From positions 1 through 56,604 of the forward strand of contig CAZLVB010000003.1 in the NCBI GenBank assembly GCA_964562855.1: a stretch of DNA of 56,604 bases, read 5' to 3'. The stretch comes from 2-12-FULL-41-17 sp964562855. GTDB taxonomy: Bacteria > Patescibacteriota > Microgenomatia > Curtissbacterales > GWA2-41-24. The position numbers and the translations under genes were made by a program. The notes under the pieces were generated by a model, which was given only the letters and a program-made list of their open reading frames with translations, did no database searches and was not told the DNA's origin. Positions 32,819-40,340 of the stretch are shown here, piece after piece (within the stretch, counting starts at the first letter, position 1; every line of letters begins with the position of its first letter).

Positions 32819-35800
32819 ATGCCTGCCCCGCACCGAAAAAGAAACTCAGTCATCAAAAAAGCCTCTTTGCCAGGCAGTGCAGATTATTCCAGCGCGAATC
32901 TGGAAGGTAGATTTTCTGGTACGGGGCCTGCGCGTAGATTTTCTCCCAAAGAAAAGCTTTTGATCCTGGATGAAGTTAAGAGAAGCGGCCAAAAAGTTAG
33001 TGACGTTTGCAAAAAATGGGGCATCAGCCGCTTCACCTTCTATAACTGGGCGAAAAACTGGCGAGATCCTTCGAACCTAAGACGAGCAAACCTGCTCAAA
33101 GAAAAAAGGCCAAACGGAAAGAATCACCCAAAGGCAATAGCCGGTAAGCGCGAGAAGCTGATTTTGGAATGCGTCCTTCGGAATCCGGGCTGGTCCAGCC
33201 ACAAAATTGAAAAGTTCTTAGCCGAATATCTGGGCGGTGCATTCAAAGTTTCCAACCACGGGATACAAAATGTTCTTAATCGAAACTCGCTCAATTGCGA
33301 AGAAGCAAGGTTTGAATATTCAAGATCGCATTTAACGCGTTCGGTCTTCCCAAACAAGTTCACCGATTTTGAAAAGTACAAAATCATCGAGGAGTACTTA
33401 ATAAAGGGAGGCAAGATTGCGCAAGTTTGCAGGCAGTTTCATATTTCGCGGTTTACTTTCTACGCCTGGCTTAAAAAGTACGAAGTTGAAAAAACAGTTT
33501 CTTCGCTTGCCGACAGGAGACTTAGGGCGGAAAGCCATCCCCGATATGCCGGCGAGGCAGTCAGGCAGAAAGTCCTGGATGCGGTTGGGGCAAACCCTGC
33601 ATTTTCCGTCCACAAAATCCACGCGCATTTGGCTGGCGTTGTTGGGCATCATGCCATTCAAAACATTCTGGCGAGGGAAGATTTAAACACATTTACCAAA
33701 AGACAATTGTTTGCGCAAGGCTACGTTGCCGAACCGCAAGTCGCGGTGGCCCCGCTTTACGAAGTGCCGGTTCCAAAACTTTCGGTCTGGCGCATGCTTT
33801 ACGCGCCGTTTCGAACTGTCCCCAAATGGGTACTTAAGCACCCCGCGACGTGGCCGGTTGTTTTCCCCACTTTGGCCTTTTTAGCCTACATTTTTGAAGT
33901 CGATAAACTGGCAAGACCCCAGATGTTCTTTCCGATTATCGCACTAACTTTTGGATTTATTTTCTTTTTATATTCCCTGAAGTATTACATTTCTTTAATT
34001 ATCGTCATGCGGCTGGCGCAGGGGGGGCAGAAGGAAGAGGAAAGTCAAAGTCAAAGTGGAAAGTCAAAAATTAGTATTATTCTTCGAGCGATCAGCCACC
34101 GGCTGAGAGTCGAGAAGTTTATTGGTAGTTCTCGACTAGGCTCGAACAATAAGATATCGCAAATTAATCCGCTTTTGATGAATCTGGATCGAGTCAAACT
34201 CGACTCCGCAGTGCAGCCGTTTGTCTCCATCCATGTTGCGGTCTACAACGAGAAAAAGGTAGTGGAGCGCTTAATTGAAGCCTGCAAAAACCAAAGATGG
34301 CAGAACTTCGAAGTTATATTGGCAGACGACTCGACGGATGAGACGACCGAGATTGCCAAAAAAGCGCTTTCTAGTGGCGGAAGAAGGCTGGAGAGCACAT
34401 TTAAAAATGAGACCATGGAAATCTTTGTTTCCAAAGTCGCAAAAAACGAGGGCGGGCCGATTTTTAAGCTGATCCACAGGTTTAACCGCGACGGATTTAA
34501 AGGAGCGGCACTGCAGAAAGCCCTTGAAAATACCAACCCTTATGCGGACTTTATCGTGGTTTTTGACAGCGACTTTGTGCCGTATGCGGACACTGTCGAG
34601 CAGTTTGTGAAAGCCTTCCAGGCTCTAGGAGGGTTTAGGGATCAGGGTTTAGGGGATAGTGATAAATCTAAACCCTATACCCTAACACCTAATACCTCAA
34701 ATAATATTGCCGCCATCCAGGGCTACCAGTCCTCCTTCGCCAAGGCTTCGGAGGATAAGATGGCACTACCTGGATCAAATATCGCAGCAATACAAGGATA
34801 CCAATGGCATGTTCTTAATAAATCAGAAAACTGGGTAACAAGGGGTGTGCGAACCGAATATGCCGGAAGCTATGTTGTTGAAAGAGCGGGAATCGGAATA
34901 TATGGCGGTTTGAATATGATCGCCGGAAGTGTTTTTTGTCTGCGCGCCGATGTACTGCGAAAGTTTGGCTGGGGAAGAAGTATTACCGAAGACCTGGAGC
35001 TGACTTTGAGGCTTTATGAAGCCGGATACAAAGTGCTGTTCACGCCTTATATTCAGGCGCCGGCCGAAGCGGTTTCGACTGTTAAACGTTTGATCAGGCA
35101 GAGAATGCGCTGGGCGGAAGGCCACACGTTTAATATCCGCAAGATGTGGACAAGGATTTTTGCCAGCCCGCACGTTTCGCCGAGGGAGAAATTCGAATTT
35201 CTTTATCTTTCACCCTACTACTTGCAGGCGGCATTTTTTATCTTCGGGTCTTTGGCCTGGTTTATTTCCGAAGTAGTGCTTAAAGTCCACCTGCCGTTCT
35301 GGACGGCTGCCTGGGGCTGGTCTTTGGTATTTGTCAACTTTTTGTCATTGCCTCTAATGAACTTAATCGGGCTGTTTTTGGAAGAAAGCGACGAGCGGGA
35401 TTACTTGGGAATCGCCTCTTTTATCGTACTTTCTTATATCTTAGTTCCGTTTCAGGCATACGCCGCGGTCAAGGCGTTAATCGAAGATAAAGAAGGGCCC
35501 TGGTTTAGGACGCCCAAGACCGGAGCAGTTACCGACGTTTTTGACAGGGTGCGCTTTTACAACTGGTTTGAAAAGTTAAAAGTCTGGAAGGGCAAGCCGG
35601 CTGTATTGCCAGCTGATTTAAGATTGAAGATTGATGATTTAAGAGGCAATCTGGCTCTGGCACTTAACGAAGGAGACAGCGCGCCCAGCGCATTTAACGC
35701 CTTTTCGGGCTACAGTTTTAAGCCCAAAAGGATGAGGTTTGTGGCGCGGGGAGTACTTTCGGTTTTATTAATCTCGGTAATGCTTTTAAACTACTTTGCC

Positions 35801-38350
35801 TTTTTCGTACCGCAGACGGAGGCGCATGACAGTACGGTGCATTTGGAGCAGCAGATAAATATCATTAATCAGGAGTATAACAATACCACCACTTCTTACG
35901 CGCCGACAACCGAACAGCTCGGACTGGTTAAGTGGGAGAGCTCAAAGTATGACGGAACCGTAACAGTCTATTTTGAAGCAATAATCAACACTGCAGCAAG
36001 CTCGAATACGACAACAGCAGGCCTTTTTGCCGAAGGGAATACGACCACACCGGTTTCGGGCAGTACCGTTACGACGACGAGCACTTCTTACACAAAGGTG
36101 AGGAGCGGTTCAATAACCCTTACGGATGCCACAAATTACACGGCAAGGGTGAAGGGATCTTCAACAAATGGCGCAAGGATCAAGGTTGCCCGCTTAATAA
36201 TTACCCAGAACCCGGGCACCGGCAAAATCGGCAAAACAAGGACCTATGTTGAGATCGGCTCCAATTCAAATGAAACCACAACAGGTGCACCAAAACAAGC
36301 TGACGGCCATAAACGCTTCTGCTATGATTCCAATACAACAGGAAACGGGCGAGGCAGCTGTGCAGCCGCTTCGCCAACGAACATGAACCCGGCGCCGACA
36401 GGCACTTTCATGGCAACTTTACGCAATAATACCGGTGGCCAGACTGCTTATGCGTATCTGGTGGTTATGGCTGGTGACGAGCAGAGTTTCGCTGTAGGCG
36501 GGCTAAGGGGACCTTCTATATTTTGCAGCGGGGCTGCCCCTTCGACCGATTGTAAGATCAGCTATGGGGATATAAGCAGCACTGGTAAAAATGCGGGTTT
36601 AAAATTTTTAAGATGTACGACTGCAGCCTGCACCGATTTGCCTGATCCGAGGTATTTGGATACAACAGATCAGGTGAGGGGTTCGGATATTTATTGTTCG
36701 GCTTCTACAGACTGCAAAATTGCCTACAGTCAGCGTGATCCAAGCGCCTTCATTAGATTAAAATTTATCCAATGTACCACCGCTGATTGCAGTACAACCT
36801 CGACTGCCCAGGCACTTGATACTGACGCAAGATTATCCACAGAAGAGGGTACTAATAATCCGGCGATATTTTGTATAGGTGCGGCACCATCGACGGATTG
36901 TAAAATTTCCTATTATGAGAAACAGACGGCCGCAGGATCTACCGAAGATCTAAAATTTATCCGATGCACCAATGCCGACTGCAGCAGCTCGTCTACGCCT
37001 CAAAGGCTAGATACGGCCGGTAGCGTGGGTATTTACAGCGGCATTTACTGTTCTTCGAGTACTGATTGTAAAATTTCCTATTATGATGAGACAAATGCTG
37101 ACCTGAAATTTATCCAGTGTACCAACGCCGACTGCACGAGTAAATCTACTGCCCAGACACTAGACTCCACCGGAACTGTCGGTCAAAGCACAGCGATTTT
37201 CTGCTGGACCTCTACCGACTGTAAAATTTCTTACGTTGACAGGACGAACACCGACTTAAAGTTTATCCGGTGTACCAACGCCGATTGCACCAGCAGGTCT
37301 ACTGCGCAAACACTTGATACAGGATCTGTTGCGGCAGGAGCTACTGAGAGAGGCATCAAAACAGACATATTCTGCTCTGCTAGTGACGACTGTAAAGTTG
37401 TTTATTCAACTGAAGCGAGCGGAGTAGACAATTTGAATTTCATTCAGTGTACAAATGCAGACTGTTCCAGTCGGTCTGCTATCCAAACACTTGATACTGT
37501 TTCCGCAACCACGCCATCCATTTATTGTTCGGCTTCTACAGACTGCAAAATTGCCTATCTCAATGGTACAGGAAATCTGGCCTTTATACAATGCACGAAT
37601 GCGAGCTGCTCTACCCGAAACAGTACCGGGGTGCTTGATTACAATCCCATCGCAAAAGTCTCACAGGTAGGCACAACCTATGCACTTAAGACTTCAAGTC
37701 TTGCTCCCGGTGCCCCAAAATCCGGCACAACTTATACAGTTGCCTTGAATGCTAGCGGAGGCACTACAACGATTAGTAACGCAGCTTTGGTGCTGGACCA
37801 GACGGAAACGACAAACGGCATAACCAACGTGGAAACCGCAAACATCTACAATGTGATCCAAGATAGCGTTTCCGGAACGGCATACGGGGGTGCCTACTGG
37901 AACATAGATTTCACCAGAAATAATTATCAAGAGGACGGGCAGACAGTGAAGTATTTTTACGAAACAGTTATGTGGGAAAACTGCGGGAAAGGCGAATGCG
38001 GCAATACCTTTTCGAGGCTTTATAACGCCACGGACGCAACGGCTGCAAGCAGTGAAATTAGCGGTTTTGCAACGGACAAGGCAAGACCGAGGGTTGAAAT
38101 AACCTCTCCTCCGGGTTTTGGCACATCCAAAGACTTTACACCGCAATGGCGAACGGGAGCGAGCGGCACTGCGGTAAGTGCCTCTAGTGCCCGCCTTATT
38201 GTTCATATAAGTAACCTGCAGGTTCCGGAAAGAGTGTTGCTTTTTGCGCCGGTTGCGGTTTTTGTGCCAAAACTTGTCAAAAAAATAAAAGAGATTTTAA
38301 AGAAACGGCGCAAGGTAAAAAAAGCAAACGGTAAGCCAAGAGATGGGTAA
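32819..38350 (+). CDS. Giant fusion: HTH modules + membrane GT2 + Cys-rich repeat ectodomain + sorting signal (locus 2)
   Basis: 1843 aa from ATG 32819, which fits the promoter. Two HTH + winged-helix units fill residues 1-300 (VSDVCKKWGISRFTFYNWAK; IAQVCRQFHISRFTFYAWLK; HHAIQNILARE). Two helices (345-400) precede a GT2 domain: ADDST (502-506), FDSDF (582-586), TED (723-725), QRMRW (761-765). After the membrane helices and GPWFRTPKTG, a helix near 980-998 leads outside. The ectodomain begins with a beta domain, then seven four-Cys repeats (STDCKISYYDETNADLKFIQ style). The C-terminus is VPERVLLFAPVAVFVPKLV plus a basic tail. It is a paralog of the locus 1 protein with a different repeat number. 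It overlaps the exosortase gene by 8 nt. Confidence 0.8.
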   Translation: MPAPHRKRNSVIKKASLPGSADYSSANLEGRFSGTGPARRFSPKEKLLILDEVKRSGQKVSDVCKKWGISRFTFYNWAKNWRDPSNLRRANLLKEKRPNGKNHPKAIAGKREKLILECVLRNPGWSSHKIEKFLAEYLGGAFKVSNHGIQNVLNRNSLNCEEARFEYSRSHLTRSVFPNKFTDFEKYKIIEEYLIKGGKIAQVCRQFHISRFTFYAWLKKYEVEKTVSSLADRRLRAESHPRYAGEAVRQKVLDAVGANPAFSVHKIHAHLAGVVGHHAIQNILAREDLNTFTKRQLFAQGYVAEPQVAVAPLYEVPVPKLSVWRMLYAPFRTVPKWVLKHPATWPVVFPTLAFLAYIFEVDKLARPQMFFPIIALTFGFIFFLYSLKYYISLIIVMRLAQGGQKEEESQSQSGKSKISIILRAISHRLRVEKFIGSSRLGSNNKISQINPLLMNLDRVKLDSAVQPFVSIHVAVYNEKKVVERLIEACKNQRWQNFEVILADDSTDETTEIAKKALSSGGRRLESTFKNETMEIFVSKVAKNEGGPIFKLIHRFNRDGFKGAALQKALENTNPYADFIVVFDSDFVPYADTVEQFVKAFQALGGFRDQGLGDSDKSKPYTLTPNTSNNIAAIQGYQSSFAKASEDKMALPGSNIAAIQGYQWHVLNKSENWVTRGVRTEYAGSYVVERAGIGIYGGLNMIAGSVFCLRADVLRKFGWGRSITEDLELTLRLYEAGYKVLFTPYIQAPAEAVSTVKRLIRQRMRWAEGHTFNIRKMWTRIFASPHVSPREKFEFLYLSPYYLQAAFFIFGSLAWFISEVVLKVHLPFWTAAWGWSLVFVNFLSLPLMNLIGLFLEESDERDYLGIASFIVLSYILVPFQAYAAVKALIEDKEGPWFRTPKTGAVTDVFDRVRFYNWFEKLKVWKGKPAVLPADLRLKIDDLRGNLALALNEGDSAPSAFNAFSGYSFKPKRMRFVARGVLSVLLISVMLLNYFAFFVPQTEAHDSTVHLEQQINIINQEYNNTTTSYAPTTEQLGLVKWESSKYDGTVTVYFEAIINTAASSNTTTAGLFAEGNTTTPVSGSTVTTTSTSYTKVRSGSITLTDATNYTARVKGSSTNGARIKVARLIITQNPGTGKIGKTRTYVEIGSNSNETTTGAPKQADGHKRFCYDSNTTGNGRGSCAAASPTNMNPAPTGTFMATLRNNTGGQTAYAYLVVMAGDEQSFAVGGLRGPSIFCSGAAPSTDCKISYGDISSTGKNAGLKFLRCTTAACTDLPDPRYLDTTDQVRGSDIYCSASTDCKIAYSQRDPSAFIRLKFIQCTTADCSTTSTAQALDTDARLSTEEGTNNPAIFCIGAAPSTDCKISYYEKQTAAGSTEDLKFIRCTNADCSSSSTPQRLDTAGSVGIYSGIYCSSSTDCKISYYDETNADLKFIQCTNADCTSKSTAQTLDSTGTVGQSTAIFCWTSTDCKISYVDRTNTDLKFIRCTNADCTSRSTAQTLDTGSVAAGATERGIKTDIFCSASDDCKVVYSTEASGVDNLNFIQCTNADCSSRSAIQTLDTVSATTPSIYCSASTDCKIAYLNGTGNLAFIQCTNASCSTRNSTGVLDYNPIAKVSQVGTTYALKTSSLAPGAPKSGTTYTVALNASGGTTTISNAALVLDQTETTNGITNVETANIYNVIQDSVSGTAYGGAYWNIDFTRNNYQEDGQTVKYFYETVMWENCGKGECGNTFSRLYNATDATAASSEISGFATDKARPRVEITSPPGFGTSKDFTPQWRTGASGTAVSASSARLIVHISNLQVPERVLLFAPVAVFVPKLVKKIKEILKKRRKVKKANGKPRDG
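34703..34804. repeat. In-frame insertion flanked by duplicated GT2 codons
   Basis: NIAAIQGYQ is encoded twice, at 34703-34729 and 34778-34804, with largely different synonymous codons. Between them 48 nt encode SSFAKASEDKMALPGS, from a CTTCGCCAAGGCTTCGGAGG repeat. The locus 1 protein has a single copy. Confidence 0.8.
36510..37650 (+). repeat. Seven tandem coding repeats of the ectodomain (locus 2)
   Basis: Seven units encode C-x-STDCKISYYD...LKFIQCTNADCTS...LDT patterns with four Cys each. Seven units fit one seven-bladed beta-propeller. Confidence 0.75.
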
Positions 38351-38918
38351 TAACGGGAGAAAACTAATCAGAACGCCATTTTCGAACCTCGTAATTTTCG
38401 GGGTGGTACTTTTGATGGTTTTGCCGTTTATTAACACTTTTAATTCTTTTTTGACAAATGCCTTTTTGAAATGGCATGCATATGCGATTTTGCAGGAACT
38501 GGTAGTGCCATATGAGGCTAAAATGCTTGCGGGATTTTTTAACGTCTTGAGATTTTCGGCGCTGGCGGTGCCCAAAGGCGTTTGGCTAAACGGGCTTTTT
38601 TTGGAAATAACCTGGAACTGTTTAGGCTGGCAGTCTGTGGTTTTGCTTGTGGCGACTTTTATAGGCGGCTTTCAGGGGAGATTCAGCTGGAGCAGCCGGT
38701 TTGAAGTGGTTTTGATAGGGCTTTTGGGTACGTTTCTGGTAAATTTTCTAAGAATTGCGATTTTTGGGGTTTTGGCAACTACTATTAACAGTACTACTGC
38801 AGTTTTCTTCCACGATTATCTGGCGCTGATATTTGTCATTGCCTGGTTTGGGGTTTTCTGGTGGTTCAGCTACTCGTTCGTGCTGGAGGAGAGGGGAAGT
38901 AAGGTAGATGAGGGTTGA
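38343..38918 (+). CDS. Exosortase/archaeosortase-family transpeptidase (locus 2)
   Basis: 191 aa, polytopic. Catalytic residues: Cys93 in WNCLGWQS, Arg137 in VNFLRIAIF, His157 in FFHDYLAL. Its ATG lies inside the last codons of the giant gene (8-nt overlap), so the substrate and its enzyme are translationally coupled. It probably processes the VPER tail of that protein. A 62-bp exact copy of part of its 3' end recurs at 39750-39811. The last residues (EERGSKVDEG) are repeat-derived. Confidence 0.85.
   Translation: MGNNGRKLIRTPFSNLVIFGVVLLMVLPFINTFNSFLTNAFLKWHAYAILQELVVPYEAKMLAGFFNVLRFSALAVPKGVWLNGLFLEITWNCLGWQSVVLLVATFIGGFQGRFSWSSRFEVVLIGLLGTFLVNFLRIAIFGVLATTINSTTAVFFHDYLALIFVIAWFGVFWWFSYSFVLEERGSKVDEG
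38814..38875. repeat. 62-bp direct repeat, left copy (inside the exosortase gene)
   Basis: Identical to 39750-39811. The pair brackets about 0.87 kb carrying the split gene and the DUF2283 gene. Confidence 0.85.
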
Positions 38919-38975
38919 TGAGGGTAGATTAAGGTTGATTAAGGTTGATTAAGGTAGATTAGGGGTTATTTTGCT
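38905..38975. repeat. Tandem AAGGTWGATT repeats
   Basis: Units such as GAGGGTTGAT, AAGGTTGATT and AAGGTAGATT. The same repeat follows the orphan exosortase tail (39838-39890) and occurs inverted at 40250-40340. Confidence 0.75.
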
Positions 38976-39049
38976 TATTAAGGGGAATTATGATTTAGAT
39001 GGATTGATTTGTAAGTAGGCAGTATAGTTAGAATTGTAAGAATAAAATA

Positions 39050-39512
39050 ATGAAATTTAAAAGTGTTTTAGGTAGGGTTATCGAATTATCCGGTGAAAGA
39101 AAGAAGCATATTCGTTTACGGCATCCAGATGTTGGTTCTTACTTTCACTTTCTTGGCGATCTTTTAACAAATCCTGATGAGATTCGTCAAAGCCGATACG
39201 ACAAGAATGTATTGTTATTCTATAATCGCTTGCAGAAAACCGTGGACTATCAGTCCACGGATGAATGCAACAAAGCGATTACATACTTCCGAAGGATTAA
39301 AAAATACAAACGATGAAGGTTTTCTGCGCTCTTCTAAACTTGAAGACAATACCAAGGGCTTTTAGCCCTTGGAAGTTTATAAATATTTTGCTAAAATTGG
39401 GCATGGTAAATACCTTGTTATTGTCATAAAGGTTAACGAAAGAAATTTTGTCTTGACAGTTTATTTAACATCAAAAATCAAAACGGGAGAAAGATATGAA
39501 ATCAAAACTTAG
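39050..39512 (+). pseudogene. Toxin-like gene split by the structured element
   Basis: The 5' part encodes GRVIELSGERKKHIRLRHPD ... NPDEIRQSRYDKNVLLFYN. The 3' part (about 39382-39512), in another frame, encodes KIGHGKYLVIVIKVNERNFV then LTVYLTSKIKTGERYEIKT. Joined, they match a common small protein that often precedes DUF2283 genes and resembles the barnase/EndoU/RelE-like nuclease group; that assignment is from memory of the family. The structured element (about 39221-39381) interrupts it. The upstream piece alone would give an 88-aa product with an element-derived tail. The 3' end overlaps the DUF2283 start. Confidence 0.7.
39221..39381. mobile_element. Two-hairpin structured element, copy A (inserted in a gene)
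   Basis: Left end TATAATCGCTTGCAGAA. Hairpin 1 is CCGTGGACT-ATC-AGTCCACGG (39240-39260). The conserved block ATGAATGC...ACATACTTCCGA (39261-39292) follows, then TAAACTTGAAGACAA, hairpin 2 CCAAGGGCT-TTT-AGCCCTTGG (39351-39371), and AAGTTTATA. GCAGAAAACC and GGTTTTCTGC (39232-39241, 39317-39326) also pair. Its insertion into a recognisable gene shows it is or was mobile. Confidence 0.7.
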
Positions 39513-39732
39513 TTATTTCTACGATAAAGAGGCCGATATTTTTTATTTTTCTTTTGGAAAACCTGACGTGGGTGATATTTCGGAAGAGATTGACGATGGG
39601 GTTGTAGCGCGGCTTGATCCCAAGACACAAAAAGTACGAGGATTTACAATTATTGATTTTGCGAAAAGAAGTAATAAAAAAGAAAATTTTGTCCCTCTTC
39701 CTCTCAAAGTTGAATTTTCATTGATTAGTTAG
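39496..39732 (+). CDS. DUF2283-family protein
   Basis: 78 aa. The sequence YFYDKEADIFYFSFGKPDVG then EEIDDGVVARLDPKTQKVRG and GFTIIDFAKR is typical of DUF2283, a small beta-rich family of unknown function often found beside toxin-like genes, where it may act as an antitoxin. GGGAGA lies 6-11 nt upstream as a ribosome binding site. It overlaps the 3' part of the split gene by 17 nt, which supports the two having been one module. Confidence 0.85.
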   Translation: MKSKLSYFYDKEADIFYFSFGKPDVGDISEEIDDGVVARLDPKTQKVRGFTIIDFAKRSNKKENFVPLPLKVEFSLIS

Positions 39733-39746
39733 TTTTAAGAGCACTC

Positions 39747-39838
39747 TATGATTATCTGGCGCTGATATTTGTCATTGCCTGGTTTGGGGTTTTCTGGTGG
39801 TTCAGCTACTCTTTTGTCTTGGAAGAGACAAAAGAGTA
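39747..39838 (+). pseudogene. Orphan exosortase 3' tail
   Basis: Reads YDYLALIFVIAWFGVFWWFS then YSFVLEETKE-stop, matching residues 157-183 of the locus 2 exosortase. The catalytic His is replaced by Tyr and everything upstream is absent. 62 bp are identical to the intact gene and the last 27 bp are diverged (LEETKE, closer to LEEKT of locus 1). Confidence 0.9.
39750..39811. repeat. 62-bp direct repeat, right copy
   Basis: Identical to 38814-38875. Confidence 0.85.
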
Positions 39839-39890
39839 GGGTTGATTAGGGTAGATTAAGGGATATTAAGGTAGATTAGGGTTTTGTTTT
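39838..39890. repeat. AAGGTAGATT-type repeat after the orphan tail
   Basis: GGGTTGATTAGGGTAGATTA units, the same family and order (exosortase tail, then repeat) as at 38905-38975. It provides the last codons of the four-helix-bundle gene on the minus strand (RKQNPNLP). Confidence 0.7.
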
Positions 39891-40239
39891 CGGCGAAGCG
39901 ATTGTATTAAACGCATAAATAGATAATCGGTTTTTCCGCAAAGTTCCTTTAATTTATTAAATTGTTCATTGGTAATTAATTTATCATCTAAGCAATCTTC
40001 TACATCACCTGATAATTCCTTAAGGGATCCTTTAGAAATTTCCAGATAATTAAGATATTGTCCTAAAGATCTGCCGTAACCTTCCTGGATGTTTTGCTTA
40101 ACACTTCTTGCCGCATCACGCATCTGAGAAATCCTGCGAATTTCAGATTTTGGAAATGTACGAGTAATTTCATAAACTAATTTCCTAAGTTCATAGGCAT
40201 TTTTCAAACTATTAATTTCTTAAATCCAATTTCATTCAT
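39866..40239 (-). CDS. Four-helix-bundle protein (23S rRNA intervening-sequence family), frameshifted near its start
   Basis: The family is known for four-helix bundles and a basic surface; its function is unclear. Seen: KNAYELRKLVYEITRTFPKS, ISQMRDAARSVKQNIQEGYG, YLEISKGSLKELSGDVEDCL. The family N-terminus lies in another frame: ATG 40239 reads MNEIGFKKLIV and then meets TGA where a Trp codon is expected (GTT TG- AAA AAT). One missing base restores IVWKNAYEL. So the gene has a one-base deletion or the read has an error; without repair only a TTG start at 40207 remains (113 aa). Both ends are flanked by inverted AAGGTWGATT repeats. Confidence 0.75.
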
Positions 40240-40249
40240 AGTTCTTTTA

Positions 40250-40340
40250 TGCCCTAATAAACCATCATCAACCTTAATCTACCCTCATAAACCTTATCTT
40301 TATATACCGTTATTCACCTTTATTTTCCCTCATAAACCTT
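40250..40340. repeat. AAGGTTTATGAGGG-type repeats, inverted copy
   Basis: AACCTTAATCTACCCTCATA and related units on the plus strand. They face the copies at 39838-39890, so the four-helix-bundle gene sits between inverted repeats. They also run into the end of the radical SAM gene. Confidence 0.65.

Noticed and set aside
34626..34700. Telomere-like GGGTTTAGGG stretch in the GT2 gene
   Set aside because: It is a short imperfect repeat read in frame and present at the same place in the locus 1 gene (about 29310-29375), so it is an old coding insertion rather than a terminal repeat.
40207..40239. TGA read as Trp (alternative genetic code)
   Set aside because: TGA ends many intact genes here, including ATGA overlaps at 10731 and 23942, and the four-helix gene needs a frame change as well, so a one-base deletion fits better.
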